DNA from: an uncultured Amylibacter sp. | Lineage (GTDB): Bacteria; Pseudomonadota; Alphaproteobacteria; Rhodobacterales; Rhodobacteraceae | DNA: 64,000 bases | Direction of reading: 5' to 3' | Assembly: GCA_959347345.1 (NCBI GenBank) | Contig: OY365738.1 | Coordinates: 1 to 64,000, forward strand | Shown: piece after piece, positions 44,602 through 54,072 of the stretch | How positions within the stretch are numbered: the stretch's first letter is position 1 | How the letters are laid out: each line of letters starts with the position of its first letter | Program-made: the position numbers and the translations under genes | The notes under the pieces: generated by a model | Database searches by the model: none | The model's input: the letters and a program-made list of their open reading frames with translations, nothing else | What the model was told of the DNA's origin: nothing

Positions 44602-46152
44602 TTATCGTTTCAGCACAGATTTTATCTGTTCCAGCCTGAAAACACCCAAAATCCAGCACACTCCCAGATAGCTGATACCCCCCGCGAAAATAACCCCAGC
44701 CAATGCCAAATACCGCCAGCCCGCGTTAAATAACGCCTCATCCAGCGTGATATTTACCCCATAAAGCACCGCCCCCATTACCACGCTTGCCACAATAATC
44801 CGCCCGATTTGCCCGCGAGTCCGCGAATCCAACCGCGCCGCCTGCCATCCCTGCCAACGCATCCAAAACCATAAACACCCAACCAACGCCCAAGACGCAA
44901 CCGTCGCCCCAATCGCCGCCGCCAAAAACCCGAAATAAGGCGATAGCCCAAGGGCAAACCCCGCGTTAATCGCCACGGAGACAAGGCTAAACCGCATGGG
45001 GGTTTTGGTATTTTGATAGGCGAAATACAGGGTCAAACATAGTTTTTGCAGGGCAATCGCGGGCAACCCAAGCGCGTAAATCTGCAACGCAAAGGCGGCA
45101 GACACAGAATCACTACGCACCAGCGCACCCCGTTCAAACACCACCGAATTCAAAGGCAAGGCAATCAAAACCAATGCCACCATAGACGGCAGAATGAAAA
45201 ACAATGACAATTCCACGGCACGGTTGAAATTATCACGCACCCGCCCCGCGTCATTATTCTGCACAGCGAAGGACAGGCTGGGCAATAAAGCCACGCTGAT
45301 GGAAATCCCAACCAGCCCAATCGGGAATTGATACAGCCGATTTGACATCGCCAGCCATTGAATCGCCCCTGGTTCGTAACTGGCAACAAACCGCCCTATA
45401 ATAAGGTTTATTTGCAAAACAGAGGCGGCCATAGCCGTCGGCAGGGCTATCCAAAACAACCGTTTCACATCCTCGGTTATTCGTGGCCATTGCCACCGCA
45501 CACGAAACCCCAAACGGCGCACAAAAACCCAAACCAGCATCAGTTGAGCTATACCCGCAAGGGGAACGCCCCAAACCAACGCCCGTTCTGCCGCCACGCC
45601 AAACCGCGGGGCAAACACCATCGCGGCACATAAAATCACATTCAAACATATCGGTGCGGCCGCCACCACGCCAAACCGTGCGGAGGATTGCAAAATCCCG
45701 CCCAGCAGAGTTGCCAGCGATATAAAAATAATATAGGCAAAGGTGATTCGCCCAAAATCCGTTGCCAGAGCCAATCGCCCATCCCCGCCAAAACCACCCG
45801 CCATCCCCAGAATCAGCCACGGCATAACCACCATAGCCAACAGGCATAGGACGATTAACGCGGCCCCCAGAACCGCCCAGATTTCGGATACAAAGGTTTC
45901 CGCTTTCTGCCCCTTTTTCTTGGCAAACATCGGGATGAAAGCACTGCTAAACGCGCCCTCGGCAAAAATCTGGCGAAACAGATTGGGCAGGGTAAAGGCG
46001 ATTTGAAACGCCTCTGCCACAGCCGAAGACCCAAATAACGCCGCGAAAATAATCTCACGTGCCAGCCCGCTGATACGGCTGATAAATGTCCAAATACCAA
46101 TAGTTATCGAATTGGAAAACAAACGAAATGGAGATTTCAAAGGGGGTTTCAT
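44602..46152 (-). CDS. murJ: Lipid II flippase MurJ
   Basis: Moves lipid II across the inner membrane for peptidoglycan synthesis. A 516-residue MATE-like/MviN protein with about 14 hydrophobic segments. The N-terminal TFISRISGLAREIIFAALFG is a MurJ signature. FRQIFAEGAFSSAFIPMFA follows and RLYQFPIGLVGISIS is in the middle. It overlaps glnD by 4 bp, a common alphaproteobacterial pair. Confidence 0.95.
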   Translation of the reverse strand: MKPPLKSPFRLFSNSITIGIWTFISRISGLAREIIFAALFGSSAVAEAFQIAFTLPNLFRQIFAEGAFSSAFIPMFAKKKGQKAETFVSEIWAVLGAALIVLCLLAMVVMPWLILGMAGGFGGDGRLALATDFGRITFAYIIFISLATLLGGILQSSARFGVVAAAPICLNVILCAAMVFAPRFGVAAERALVWGVPLAGIAQLMLVWVFVRRLGFRVRWQWPRITEDVKRLFWIALPTAMAASVLQINLIIGRFVASYEPGAIQWLAMSNRLYQFPIGLVGISISVALLPSLSFAVQNNDAGRVRDNFNRAVELSLFFILPSMVALVLIALPLNSVVFERGALVRSDSVSAAFALQIYALGLPAIALQKLCLTLYFAYQNTKTPMRFSLVSVAINAGFALGLSPYFGFLAAAIGATVASWALVGCLWFWMRWQGWQAARLDSRTRGQIGRIIVASVVMGAVLYGVNITLDEALFNAGWRYLALAGVIFAGGISYLGVCWILGVFRLEQIKSVLKR

Positions 46153-48926
46153 GAGATTGCACCCTTTGTCCCTTGTTCCAAAACCGCACGAAGCCCCGTG
46201 GCTATCGCATCTTGTTTTGCCTTATCGTGGATTTTTTTACCCACCATGTCTTTCACATAAAACACATCCACCGCCTGAACTCCATAGGTGACAATCACGG
46301 CATGGACGATATAAATGTTCGCCGCCAGCAGGTTTTTCGTTAAATCAAACAGCAACCCGCGCCGATCGCGGGTGCTGATTTCTATGATAGAATAGCGTTC
46401 AGACCCCTCATTATCAATCGTAATCGTGGTGGCAACCTTAAAATCACGCTCGCGTTTTTTAAATTTATCCTTGGCGGTGAGTTCCTTTTTCGCCTGAACC
46501 TTGCCCATTAGGGTTTTCATAATCATCGGGTGAAGCCGTTTGATATGGTTTTCCTGATAGGGTTTACCGTTCGTGTCTTGCAACCAGAAAATGGCAATGG
46601 AAAACCCGTCAGAGGTGGTGTAAATATGGGCATAAATAATGTTTGCCTTAACCAGAGCCAACGCCCCGCTAATACGTGAAAAAATCCCCGGATGCTCATG
46701 CATGACAAAACACGCACGGGTGGCATCGCGGCTTTCATCTTTTTCCAAATGGCTGAGCAGGCTTTCCTTGCCCATATCGTTTAACAACCGCGCACAGGTG
46801 AGGTGAGAGGCCGCGTCCAGCTCTAACCAATACGGCTCATAATGGCGATTCATTTCTGTTTCCACCTGCGCCGCTGGCCAATCGGCAAGGCTCTGTCGCA
46901 GGGTATCCTTGGCGATTTTTATCCGTTCTGCCCCTTGGGTGTCGGTGCTATCCTCGCCCATCAAACGAGTATGGGTCACGCGGTATAAATCGCGCAATAA
47001 TTGCGCCTTCCAGTTATTCCAGCAATTCGGGCCAACCCCGCGAATATCGCAAACGGTCAGCACGGTGAGTAAATCCAAGCGGTTCGTATCTTGCACCTGT
47101 TCGGCAAACTTTTGCACGGTACGCGGGTCGGATACATCGCGTTTTTGGGCGAAATCGGACATCACCAGATGATTGCGTACCAGCCAAATCACTGTATCCG
47201 TCTCTGCCTTATCCAAGCCCAAACGCGGGCAAATATCACGAGCAAGCCGCGCCCCCGCGATGGAATGGTCTTCGGGCAAACCCTTGCCAATATCGTGTAA
47301 TAAAATGGCGATATACAAAATCCGTCTTTGCACCCCGCGTTCAATAATGCCAGAGACTACTGGCAAATCCTCTTTCAAATCGCCCGATTCCAGCTTTGCC
47401 AGCACGGATATACATTGAATCGTATGCTCATCAACCGTGTAATGATGGTAAATGTTAAACTGCATCATGGCGATTATACGCCCAAATTCGGGGATAAACG
47501 CGCCAAGGACTCCCAATTCATTCATAAGCCGCAAGGCGTGTTCGGGATTGCCATAGACCAGCAGAAGATCAAGGAAAATCTTTTGTGCCTCTTGCGATTG
47601 GTGCAAGGTTTCATCAATCAGGTGCAGGTTGGAAATAATCAACCTCCGCGCATCGGGATGGATGATAAAATCGGTACGCAGGGAGTCTTCAAAAATCCGC
47701 ATGATATTGACTGGGTCTTTCAGAAACACCTCCTCATCCGTTATGATAATATCACGGCGTTTTGCGCCGTAACCGTTAATACCACGCAGCGAGCGACCTC
47801 GTCGCCAAGCAACCGTTTCCCACAATCGTTTGTGCAGGGGACGGGGGACTTTTATATGTTGCTCACGCAAAGCAGTTAGGAAAAGGCCGCTTAATTCGCC
47901 GACCAAAGTTGCCGTGCGGAAATAATCCTGCATAAAGGATTCCACCCCGTGTTGGCCTTGGTTATCCTTATAGCCCAGCACGCGGGCAATATGGATTTGC
48001 GCATCAAAGGTCAAATGCTCGGCGGCGCGCCCCGCGTAAAGATGCAAATGACAGCGCACGGTTAGCAAAAACCCATGTGCCGTTTCAAACCGTTCGTACT
48101 CGGTGCGGTTAAGATAGCCCTTGGCAATCATCGATTCGGCGGTTTTCGTCTGGGCGAGGTGTTTGGTAATCCAATATAACGCTTGCAAATCGCGCAGACC
48201 GCCTTTGCCTTCCTTTATATTCGGCTCTAACACATACCGCGCCCGCCCATGCCGATGATGGCGGTTTTCGCGTTCTTCCAGTTTTTCTTTGACGTAGGTG
48301 GTTTGATTCGCGACCGCCAGTTTTTTCATAAACACCGTGTCAAGCTGGTCGGCAAGGATGGTATCTCCGCAGAGGTATCTGCTTTCTAATAGGGCGGTTT
48401 GGATGGTTTGGTCGTTTGCCCCCAGCGTGATACATTCGTCTATTGTCCGCGTGGCATAGCCCAGTTTTATCCGTAGATCCCACAGGATATAAAGCATAGT
48501 TTCAATGGCGGTTTTCGTCCATTGGCATTTTTTATCGGCGAAAAGGAAGAGCAAATCAATATCCGAATAGGGTGCCATTTCCCCGCGTCCATAGCCGCCA
48601 ACGGCTATCAGGCTGAGCCCTTTTGGGGCGGTTGGATTGGGGTCGGTTTTGAGGGTGAAATCAAAGACGGCTTGGATGATTTGGTCGATAAGGGTGCTGT
48701 AATGCTGGGTTGCTTGCTTGCCATTATGCGGGGTTTTGAGGAAGGTGTCGCTGATTTCGGTAAAGCCTGTTTTATAGGCGGTATTGAGGATTTGGGCGGC
48801 TTGTTTGCGTAAGATATCGGCGGTTAGGTCTTGGGTGAGTAAGGCGTTTAGCTCACGCATCACCGTTTTTTTATTGAAAAAGGTGGCGGGTTTGGGGGGA
48901 GTTTTTTTTGGGGGAGTGGCTGGCAT
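46149..48926 (-). CDS. glnD: Bifunctional PII uridylyltransferase/uridylyl-removing enzyme
   Basis: Senses glutamine and adds or removes UMP on PII. A 925-residue protein. The nucleotidyltransferase domain has AVGGYGRGEMAPYSDIDL near residue 112. The HD domain has AILLHDIGKGLPEDHS near 545. Two ACT domains lie at the C-terminus (CFVMHEHPGIFSRISGAL and IIEISTRDRRGLLFDLTK). It works with GlnE (7228-9999) in nitrogen control. The start is MPATPPKKT, within a Pro/Lys-rich leader. Confidence 0.96.
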   Translation of the reverse strand: MPATPPKKTPPKPATFFNKKTVMRELNALLTQDLTADILRKQAAQILNTAYKTGFTEISDTFLKTPHNGKQATQHYSTLIDQIIQAVFDFTLKTDPNPTAPKGLSLIAVGGYGRGEMAPYSDIDLLFLFADKKCQWTKTAIETMLYILWDLRIKLGYATRTIDECITLGANDQTIQTALLESRYLCGDTILADQLDTVFMKKLAVANQTTYVKEKLEERENRHHRHGRARYVLEPNIKEGKGGLRDLQALYWITKHLAQTKTAESMIAKGYLNRTEYERFETAHGFLLTVRCHLHLYAGRAAEHLTFDAQIHIARVLGYKDNQGQHGVESFMQDYFRTATLVGELSGLFLTALREQHIKVPRPLHKRLWETVAWRRGRSLRGINGYGAKRRDIIITDEEVFLKDPVNIMRIFEDSLRTDFIIHPDARRLIISNLHLIDETLHQSQEAQKIFLDLLLVYGNPEHALRLMNELGVLGAFIPEFGRIIAMMQFNIYHHYTVDEHTIQCISVLAKLESGDLKEDLPVVSGIIERGVQRRILYIAILLHDIGKGLPEDHSIAGARLARDICPRLGLDKAETDTVIWLVRNHLVMSDFAQKRDVSDPRTVQKFAEQVQDTNRLDLLTVLTVCDIRGVGPNCWNNWKAQLLRDLYRVTHTRLMGEDSTDTQGAERIKIAKDTLRQSLADWPAAQVETEMNRHYEPYWLELDAASHLTCARLLNDMGKESLLSHLEKDESRDATRACFVMHEHPGIFSRISGALALVKANIIYAHIYTTSDGFSIAIFWLQDTNGKPYQENHIKRLHPMIMKTLMGKVQAKKELTAKDKFKKRERDFKVATTITIDNEGSERYSIIEISTRDRRGLLFDLTKNLLAANIYIVHAVIVTYGVQAVDVFYVKDMVGKKIHDKAKQDAIATGLRAVLEQGTKGAIS

Positions 48927-48989
48927 GGGGAATGCAATCGGGCGTTTGTGTTTTTGTGTAGTGTGGTTTATTTTTGATGGATTGTAAAT

Positions 48990-49150
48990 AGTGATTAGTG
49001 ATTAGTGGTGAGTGATTAGTGATGCCCTTTGGGTCTTCGTCATTTCCCATAGGGCAGTTGAACCTGCCCGTAAAATAAAACAATAATGCCGACCAGTCAA
49101 GAAGTGGCACAAAATAACTAATCACTAATCACTCACCACTAATCACTAAA
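48990..49150 (+). mobile_element. Minimal hairpin repeat element, copy F
   Basis: The shortest copy. Left array of TTAGTGA units (48990-49022), then GCCCTTTGGGTCTTCGTCAT. The hairpin follows, with its loop replaced by nested palindrome N3, then ATGCCGACCAGTCAAG and AGTGGCA. Right array is CTAATCA units that supply the next gene's stop. It shows the smallest conserved body flanked by inverted heptamer arrays. Confidence 0.75.
49049..49085 (+). repeat. Nested palindromic insertion N3
   Basis: ATAGGGCAGTTGAACCTGCC followed by CGTAAAATAAAA. It sits inside the CATTTC/AATG hairpin of element F; the TTC loop triplet is not preserved here. Confidence 0.7.
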
Positions 49151-50354
49151 ACAAGGGGCTATTCACATTTTGCGGTGCGGGGGAAATCACACGAAACGAT
49201 GTCCCCGTCGGCTCGCCAATCGCCAAAGCACGGCGATTCGTCCCGTCCTTTTGCAAAATAAACAACCCCGCCGCCCCGATAAACCCTTGCCTCCGCGTCA
49301 GAGCATTGCGCATCAACGCCCCCGTATCGCCGTTTTGCAACCCCGTGCCAATGGCAATAATCGCATCATAAGCCAACCCAGCAAGCGGATGCGGCGCACG
49401 ATAATATCTATCCAAAAACCGTTGATTAAACGCGCTGGTGGCAAAGGTATCTGGCAAGGTAAACCAACCCGAATTGAGCCCAGGCGTGGAAAGATTAGAC
49501 GCAGGAATATCCCAACGGGTGGTGCCAAGGACTTTGACCCTCGCGTCATCCAGTCCCTCACGCGAAAGCGCTTGCCCCAATTGCGACAACCCGCCATCCG
49601 AATCGGCACTTAACACAATCGCGCCTGTCGCCGTTGCAATTACTTGCTGTATAATAAACGGGCTCGCCTCAGCAATCCCTTTGGGGGAAAACGGATAGGT
49701 GAAATCGCCACTATATTCCAGCCCCAAGGTCTGCGCCGCGCTGGCAACGGCAGTGGCGGTCTGCACCCCGCCCGCGTTTTGGGCAGAGACACTGGCAAAA
49801 CGGTTATACCCGCGTGTGGCGGCATAGCCCATCACTCGATTGGCGCGATTTTCAAAGGTTGTGCCAAGGATAAACAGGTTTTTATCGGCGATTCGACCGT
49901 TGTTTGAAAAGCTAAGAATGTTGATATTGGCATCTGTCAATTCGCGTTTCACTGCCGTGGCGGAGGTTGAAAACAACGGCCCAACGATGATGTGTGATTC
50001 AAATTGGCGGGCATCTTGGGCGGCTTTTATCGCGCCCTCAGTTGTGCCTTCGGTGATAAAGATGTTAAGGTTCAGGTTCAGGTTGGGAAAGCTATCGCGG
50101 GCAAGTTCGGCGGCTTCCACCAGATTTGTCGCCAAGGCGTGAATGTTCGGATCCGTGGCGTTTAACGGTACCAACAGGGCGATGTTTATCGGCTCTGCCA
50201 AATCAACCAATTGCCCGTAATTATCAGGGTCTATTGGCGCAATTTCTGTTTTGGGCGGTCTTGGCGCACAGGCAATCAGCCCGCCAAGTAAAAACAGGCA
50301 TAGGGCAAAAATCCCCAAATGGGTGGCGGTTTTGGGCGATGGATATCTTAGCAT
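49146..50354 (-). CDS. LpoA-like penicillin-binding protein activator (lipoprotein)
   Basis: A 402-residue lipoprotein with lipobox LGGLIACAP near Cys 28. The periplasmic-binding-protein fold has INIALLVPLN near residue 60 and SHIIVGPLFSTSATA near 140. The C-terminal repeat-like DAIIAIGTGLQNG follows. The family (LpoA/YraM) activates peptidoglycan synthases. I chose the ATG at 50354, which opens MLRYPSPKT before the signal; 50435 would bury the signal. Divergent to yraN, the usual pairing. The stop lies in element F's heptamer array. Confidence 0.82.
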   Translation of the reverse strand: MLRYPSPKTATHLGIFALCLFLLGGLIACAPRPPKTEIAPIDPDNYGQLVDLAEPINIALLVPLNATDPNIHALATNLVEAAELARDSFPNLNLNLNIFITEGTTEGAIKAAQDARQFESHIIVGPLFSTSATAVKRELTDANINILSFSNNGRIADKNLFILGTTFENRANRVMGYAATRGYNRFASVSAQNAGGVQTATAVASAAQTLGLEYSGDFTYPFSPKGIAEASPFIIQQVIATATGAIVLSADSDGGLSQLGQALSREGLDDARVKVLGTTRWDIPASNLSTPGLNSGWFTLPDTFATSAFNQRFLDRYYRAPHPLAGLAYDAIIAIGTGLQNGDTGALMRNALTRRQGFIGAAGLFILQKDGTNRRALAIGEPTGTSFRVISPAPQNVNSPLF

Positions 50355-50484
50355 GGGGTCTTTTTTATAACTGTTTTGGTGGCAAAAGCGCGGTGATGAA
50401 ACCTGCATTATAAGGCAGTTAGGCAAAGAGTGCAAATGCTGTATAAAACCGTGGTGGTAAAAAAGTGGGAAATGTTGGCTGACG

Positions 50485-50500
50485 TTAACCTTTTGTTAAC
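50485..50500. promoter_or_regulatory. Candidate CtrA-binding site
   Basis: TTAA-CCTTTTG-TTAAC is a perfect match to the Caulobacter CtrA box TTAA-N7-TTAAC. It is in the divergent gap of the LpoA-like gene (130 bp) and yraN (70 bp). Confidence 0.6.
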
Positions 50501-50570
50501 CTTTTTGCTGCACGATACTAGGTGTGATATAAGTTTGACTTGAAAAACGATACAATAGGGACAATAGGTT

Positions 50571-50960
50571 ATGGATTGCAAAATCAGTTACGAAGACATC
50601 AAAATCAAAAATAAAATCAGCAGGAACTATCGTGCTGGCTTGCAGGCAGAGGAAATTGTTGCCCAGAAATATCAGGACTGCGGTTTTGAAATCATCGGGC
50701 GACGGGTGCGTCGGCGGGAGGGGGAGTTGGATATCATCGCCGCCCACAAAAACAAATTTTATTTTATCGAAGTGAAGAAATCCACGGATTTTTATTCGGC
50801 AGGCATACAAATTACCCCGCAAAAGATAGAACGATTGAAACGCGCAGCCTTGCGGTTTTTAGCCGATCATAAGCATCCTTTGGATACCTATATGCGGTTT
50901 GACGCGGCTTTGGTTGATAAATTCTGGCGGGTTAAGGTTATTACAAACGCCTTTGCATAA
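50571..50960 (+). CDS. yraN: YraN/UPF0102 family protein
   Basis: A 129-residue protein of the restriction-endonuclease-like fold. The core GLQAEEIVAQKYQ, RRVRRREGELDIIA and FIEVKKSTDF carries the Glu-Asp and Glu-x-Lys positions of this family. Function is unproven; a DNA-repair or recombination role has been suggested. It is divergent from the LpoA-like gene and 91 bp upstream of gshB. Confidence 0.9.
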   Translation: MDCKISYEDIKIKNKISRNYRAGLQAEEIVAQKYQDCGFEIIGRRVRRREGELDIIAAHKNKFYFIEVKKSTDFYSAGIQITPQKIERLKRAALRFLADHKHPLDTYMRFDAALVDKFWRVKVITNAFA

Positions 50961-51051
50961 TTGCATAATGCGTCGATAAAGGCTATTAAGGCTTTGTGTC
51001 TTTTGTTCATTCCGGACAAAAGATGCAAAGTTTTTTTTATGAGGTCAGATT

Positions 51052-51999
51052 ATGCCCCTTCACGTTGCCTTTCAAATGGATTCGATTGAATCCATTGACA
51101 TAAACGCCGATACTACTTTCCGCTTGATGGAGGAGGCACAAGCCCGCGGTCATCAGTTATTTTATTATCTGCCCGATATGCTGTCCTATCAGCAGGGGCG
51201 AATCACGGCGCGGGGTTGCCCGATAACCCTGCGCAGAAAGCAAGGTGCGCATTTTGTCTTGGGCGATATGCAAGAGGTGGATTTGGCCAAGCAAGACGTG
51301 ATTTGGCTGCGCCAAGACCCGCCTTTTGATATGAATTATATCACGACAACCCATATTTTGCAGATGCTTGGTGAAAAAATTGTGGTTGTCAATGATCCGT
51401 TTTGGGTGCGTAATTTTCCCGAAAAGCTGCTGGTTTTGCAGTTTCCTGATTTAACCGTGCCAACGACTATTGCCCGTGATTTGGCAACGATTAAGCAGTT
51501 TAAAAAGGAGTATGGCGATATTATATTAAAGCCTCTTTACGGCAATGGCGGGGCTGGGGTGTTTCGCTTGTCTGATACGGATCAGAATTTGAATGCTTTG
51601 CATGAGATGTTTTGCGCCACCAGCCGCGAGCCGATGATTGTGCAAAAATTTCTAAAAGATGTGACCTTTGGCGATAAACGTATTATTTTGGTGAATGGTG
51701 AGCCGATTGGCGCGATTAACCGTATTCCGCAAAAGGGCGAAGTGCGCTCTAACATGCATATCGGCGGGGTTGCCCATAAGGATGGTTTGACCGAGCGGGA
51801 TTATGAGATTTGTCGCGCGATTGGTCCTTTGTTGCGTGAGAAGCGGCAGGTTCTGGTTGGGATTGATGTGATTGGCGGGTTTTTGACGGAAATCAATGTG
51901 ACCTCGCCCACGGGGATACAGGAGATTGAGCGGTTTGATGGGATAAATATTGCTGAAGCCGTTTGGCAGGCGGTGGAAGGTTTAGTTGTTAGTTATTAG
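51052..51999 (+). CDS. gshB: Glutathione synthetase
   Basis: Joins gamma-glutamylcysteine and glycine using ATP. A 315-residue ATP-grasp enzyme of usual length. MPLHVAFQMDSIESIDINAD opens it. DVIWLRQDPPFDMNYI, DIILKPLYGNGGAGVFRL and GIDVIGGFLTEINVTSPTGI follow. Its last residues (Val-Val-Ser-Tyr-stop) are read from the first heptamers of element G. Confidence 0.96.
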   Translation: MPLHVAFQMDSIESIDINADTTFRLMEEAQARGHQLFYYLPDMLSYQQGRITARGCPITLRRKQGAHFVLGDMQEVDLAKQDVIWLRQDPPFDMNYITTTHILQMLGEKIVVVNDPFWVRNFPEKLLVLQFPDLTVPTTIARDLATIKQFKKEYGDIILKPLYGNGGAGVFRLSDTDQNLNALHEMFCATSREPMIVQKFLKDVTFGDKRIILVNGEPIGAINRIPQKGEVRSNMHIGGVAHKDGLTERDYEICRAIGPLLREKRQVLVGIDVIGGFLTEINVTSPTGIQEIERFDGINIAEAVWQAVEGLVVSY

Positions 52000-52350
52000 T
52001 TGTGAGTTATTAGTGATTGGTTATTAAGAATTGTGGGTTCGTTATTAGAAGTTAAGAATAGAGGTTTTTTGTTGCGCCATTTCTTCGAAATGTCGCCCGC
52101 CCGCCCACCCCTCCTGCGGAGTGCGTGCGGGTTATTTTTGGCTAGGGTTTGGCTTAGCGTCTTGTATATAGTCTAAATAAATTTATAGAATCCCTATCAT
52201 CTTGAAACCCAAGGGCTTTTGGCATGCCCCCGCGAAGCGGGGGCTACGCACAAAAGACCACGCTGGTCGGCATTCGCGTAAGCGATGACGAAGACCCGAA
52301 GGGCAGACTCACTAACAACTAACAACTAACAACTAACAACTAACAACTAA
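51982..52350 (-). mobile_element. Mosaic hairpin repeat element, copy G
   Basis: Reverse orientation. Left TTAGTTG/TTAGTTA array makes the gshB stop; right CTAACAA array (from about 52314) makes the yifB stop. Between lie the AGAGGTTTTTTGTTGCGCC end motif, a CCCGCCC hairpin, a shortened core, and hairpin CCCCCGC-GAA-GCGGGGG. The CATTCGCGTAAGCGATG hairpin of the CGTCAT module follows. It lies between two convergent genes. Confidence 0.75.
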
Positions 52351-53864
52351 AACCGCGCCCCAGTGATTTGCCGATAATTCAACGCCTCGGCGATATGGGG
52401 ATAGCGCACATCCTCACTCCCATCCAAATCGGCAATCGTCCGCGCAACCCGCAACACCCGATGATACCCACGCGCGGTCAAATTAAACTTATCGACGGCG
52501 CGATGCAACATATCCTTACCCTCTTTATCAGGGGTTGCCACAGCCTCTAACACTTTACCCTCTATATCCGCGTTCAGACGGACATTGGGATAGGGTTCAT
52601 ACCGCGCCCGTTGCAAATTCCACGCAGCCTCCACCCGTGCGGCCACGGCAGTGCTGGGTTCGCTATCAGACGGCAGGCTTAGGTCGGCCAAATCCACGCT
52701 TGGCACCTCTATCCGTAAATCAAACCTGTCCATTAACGGCCCCGATATCCTATCCAAATAATCGGCCCCGCAAATCGGCGCACGGGAACACGCCCGATTC
52801 GGATCAACCAGATAGCCACATTTACACGGATTCGCCGCCGCCACCAGCATAAAACGGCAATCATAGTACGTGTGAGCATTCGCCCGCGCCACCATAATTT
52901 GGTCGGTTTCCAAAGGCTGACGCAGAGTTTCCAGCACTTGACGCGGGAATTCGGGGAATTCATCCAAAAACAACACACCATTATGCGCCAAAGAAATCTC
53001 ACCAGGCAGAGCATCCCGCCCACCCCCAACAATCGCCACCATAGAGGCGGTGTGATGCGGGTCACGAAACGGGCGGATTTTGGTAATCCCACCAGAATTC
53101 AATCGCCCTGCGATGGAATGAATCATAGAGGTCTCCAAAGCCTCTTCCGCCAACATCGGCGGTAAAATGGAGGGAAACCGCGCCGCCAGCATGGATTTGC
53201 CCGCGCCCGGACTGCCGACCATAATCATGTGATGTCGCCCTGCGGCGGCAACTTCCATCACCCGTTTTGCCCGCTCCTGCCCCTTTACATCGGATAAACA
53301 CTTGTGATTCGTGGTTTCTTCAACCGCCCCTGGCTCTGCTGGTTGTATCACCGCCCGCCCGCGAAAATGGTTCAAAACCTCCAACAACGTCCGTGGTGCG
53401 ATAACTTGAACAGCATCCACCCACGCCGCCTCCGCCCCGCAATCGTGGGGACAAACCAGAGTGCAAGACACGCTCGCCGCCGTAATCGCGGCGGGCAGGC
53501 AGCCAACGACACGGATAAGTTTGCCATCCAGCGAGAGCTCCCCCAATGACAAAGTTTCCTCTATATCCTCTGCTGGCAGCACCTCCATCGCCGCCATAAT
53601 CCCCAATGTAATAGGCAAATCAAAGTGCGACCCGCCCTTGGGAAGATTCGCGGGCGACAGGTTGACCGTGATTTTACTGGACGGCAAGGATAGACCCAAA
53701 GAGGATATCGCGGCACGAACCCGCTCTTTAGCCTCACTAATCGCTTTATCGGGCAAGCCGACGATTTGAATAGTGGGCATGCCCGGGGAAATGGCACATT
53801 GAATTTCGATCAACTGTGCTTCCACCCCATGGAAGGCGACAGTATAGGTACGGGCAATCATCAT
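52347..53864 (-). CDS. YifB/ComM-family AAA+ (Mg-chelatase-like) helicase
   Basis: A 506-residue AAA+ protein with an N-terminal Lon-protease-like domain (IARTYTVAFHGVEAQLIEIQ to LPITLGIMAA). It has Walker A MVGSPGAGKSMLAARFPSI near residue 225 and Walker B NGVLFLDEFPEFPR. The C-terminal Mg-chelatase part has ANAHTYYDCRFMLVAAANPC. ComM homologues promote branch migration in natural transformation; the role here is by family. Start: ATG-ATG at 53864/53861; an earlier ATG at 53888 is possible. Its stop is made by the heptamer array of element G. Confidence 0.93.
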   Translation of the reverse strand: MMIARTYTVAFHGVEAQLIEIQCAISPGMPTIQIVGLPDKAISEAKERVRAAISSLGLSLPSSKITVNLSPANLPKGGSHFDLPITLGIMAAMEVLPAEDIEETLSLGELSLDGKLIRVVGCLPAAITAASVSCTLVCPHDCGAEAAWVDAVQVIAPRTLLEVLNHFRGRAVIQPAEPGAVEETTNHKCLSDVKGQERAKRVMEVAAAGRHHMIMVGSPGAGKSMLAARFPSILPPMLAEEALETSMIHSIAGRLNSGGITKIRPFRDPHHTASMVAIVGGGRDALPGEISLAHNGVLFLDEFPEFPRQVLETLRQPLETDQIMVARANAHTYYDCRFMLVAAANPCKCGYLVDPNRACSRAPICGADYLDRISGPLMDRFDLRIEVPSVDLADLSLPSDSEPSTAVAARVEAAWNLQRARYEPYPNVRLNADIEGKVLEAVATPDKEGKDMLHRAVDKFNLTARGYHRVLRVARTIADLDGSEDVRYPHIAEALNYRQITGARF

Positions 53865-54072
53865 AAAAACTTTCTTAACATTTTGCATAAAATTGCGTTA
53901 AAATCCTTTATGATTCGTTAATAAACCAAAATTAAAAGCACAAAAAAATGATTAACAAAAATAAAAACCTGTTATATTAGGCAAAATAGCCCTTGCATAA
54001 TGCGTTTTCTTATGGTTTGCTCTCGCTAACAGGTAAATTTTACCACAGATAAAATACAGTAGGAGAGTATTT

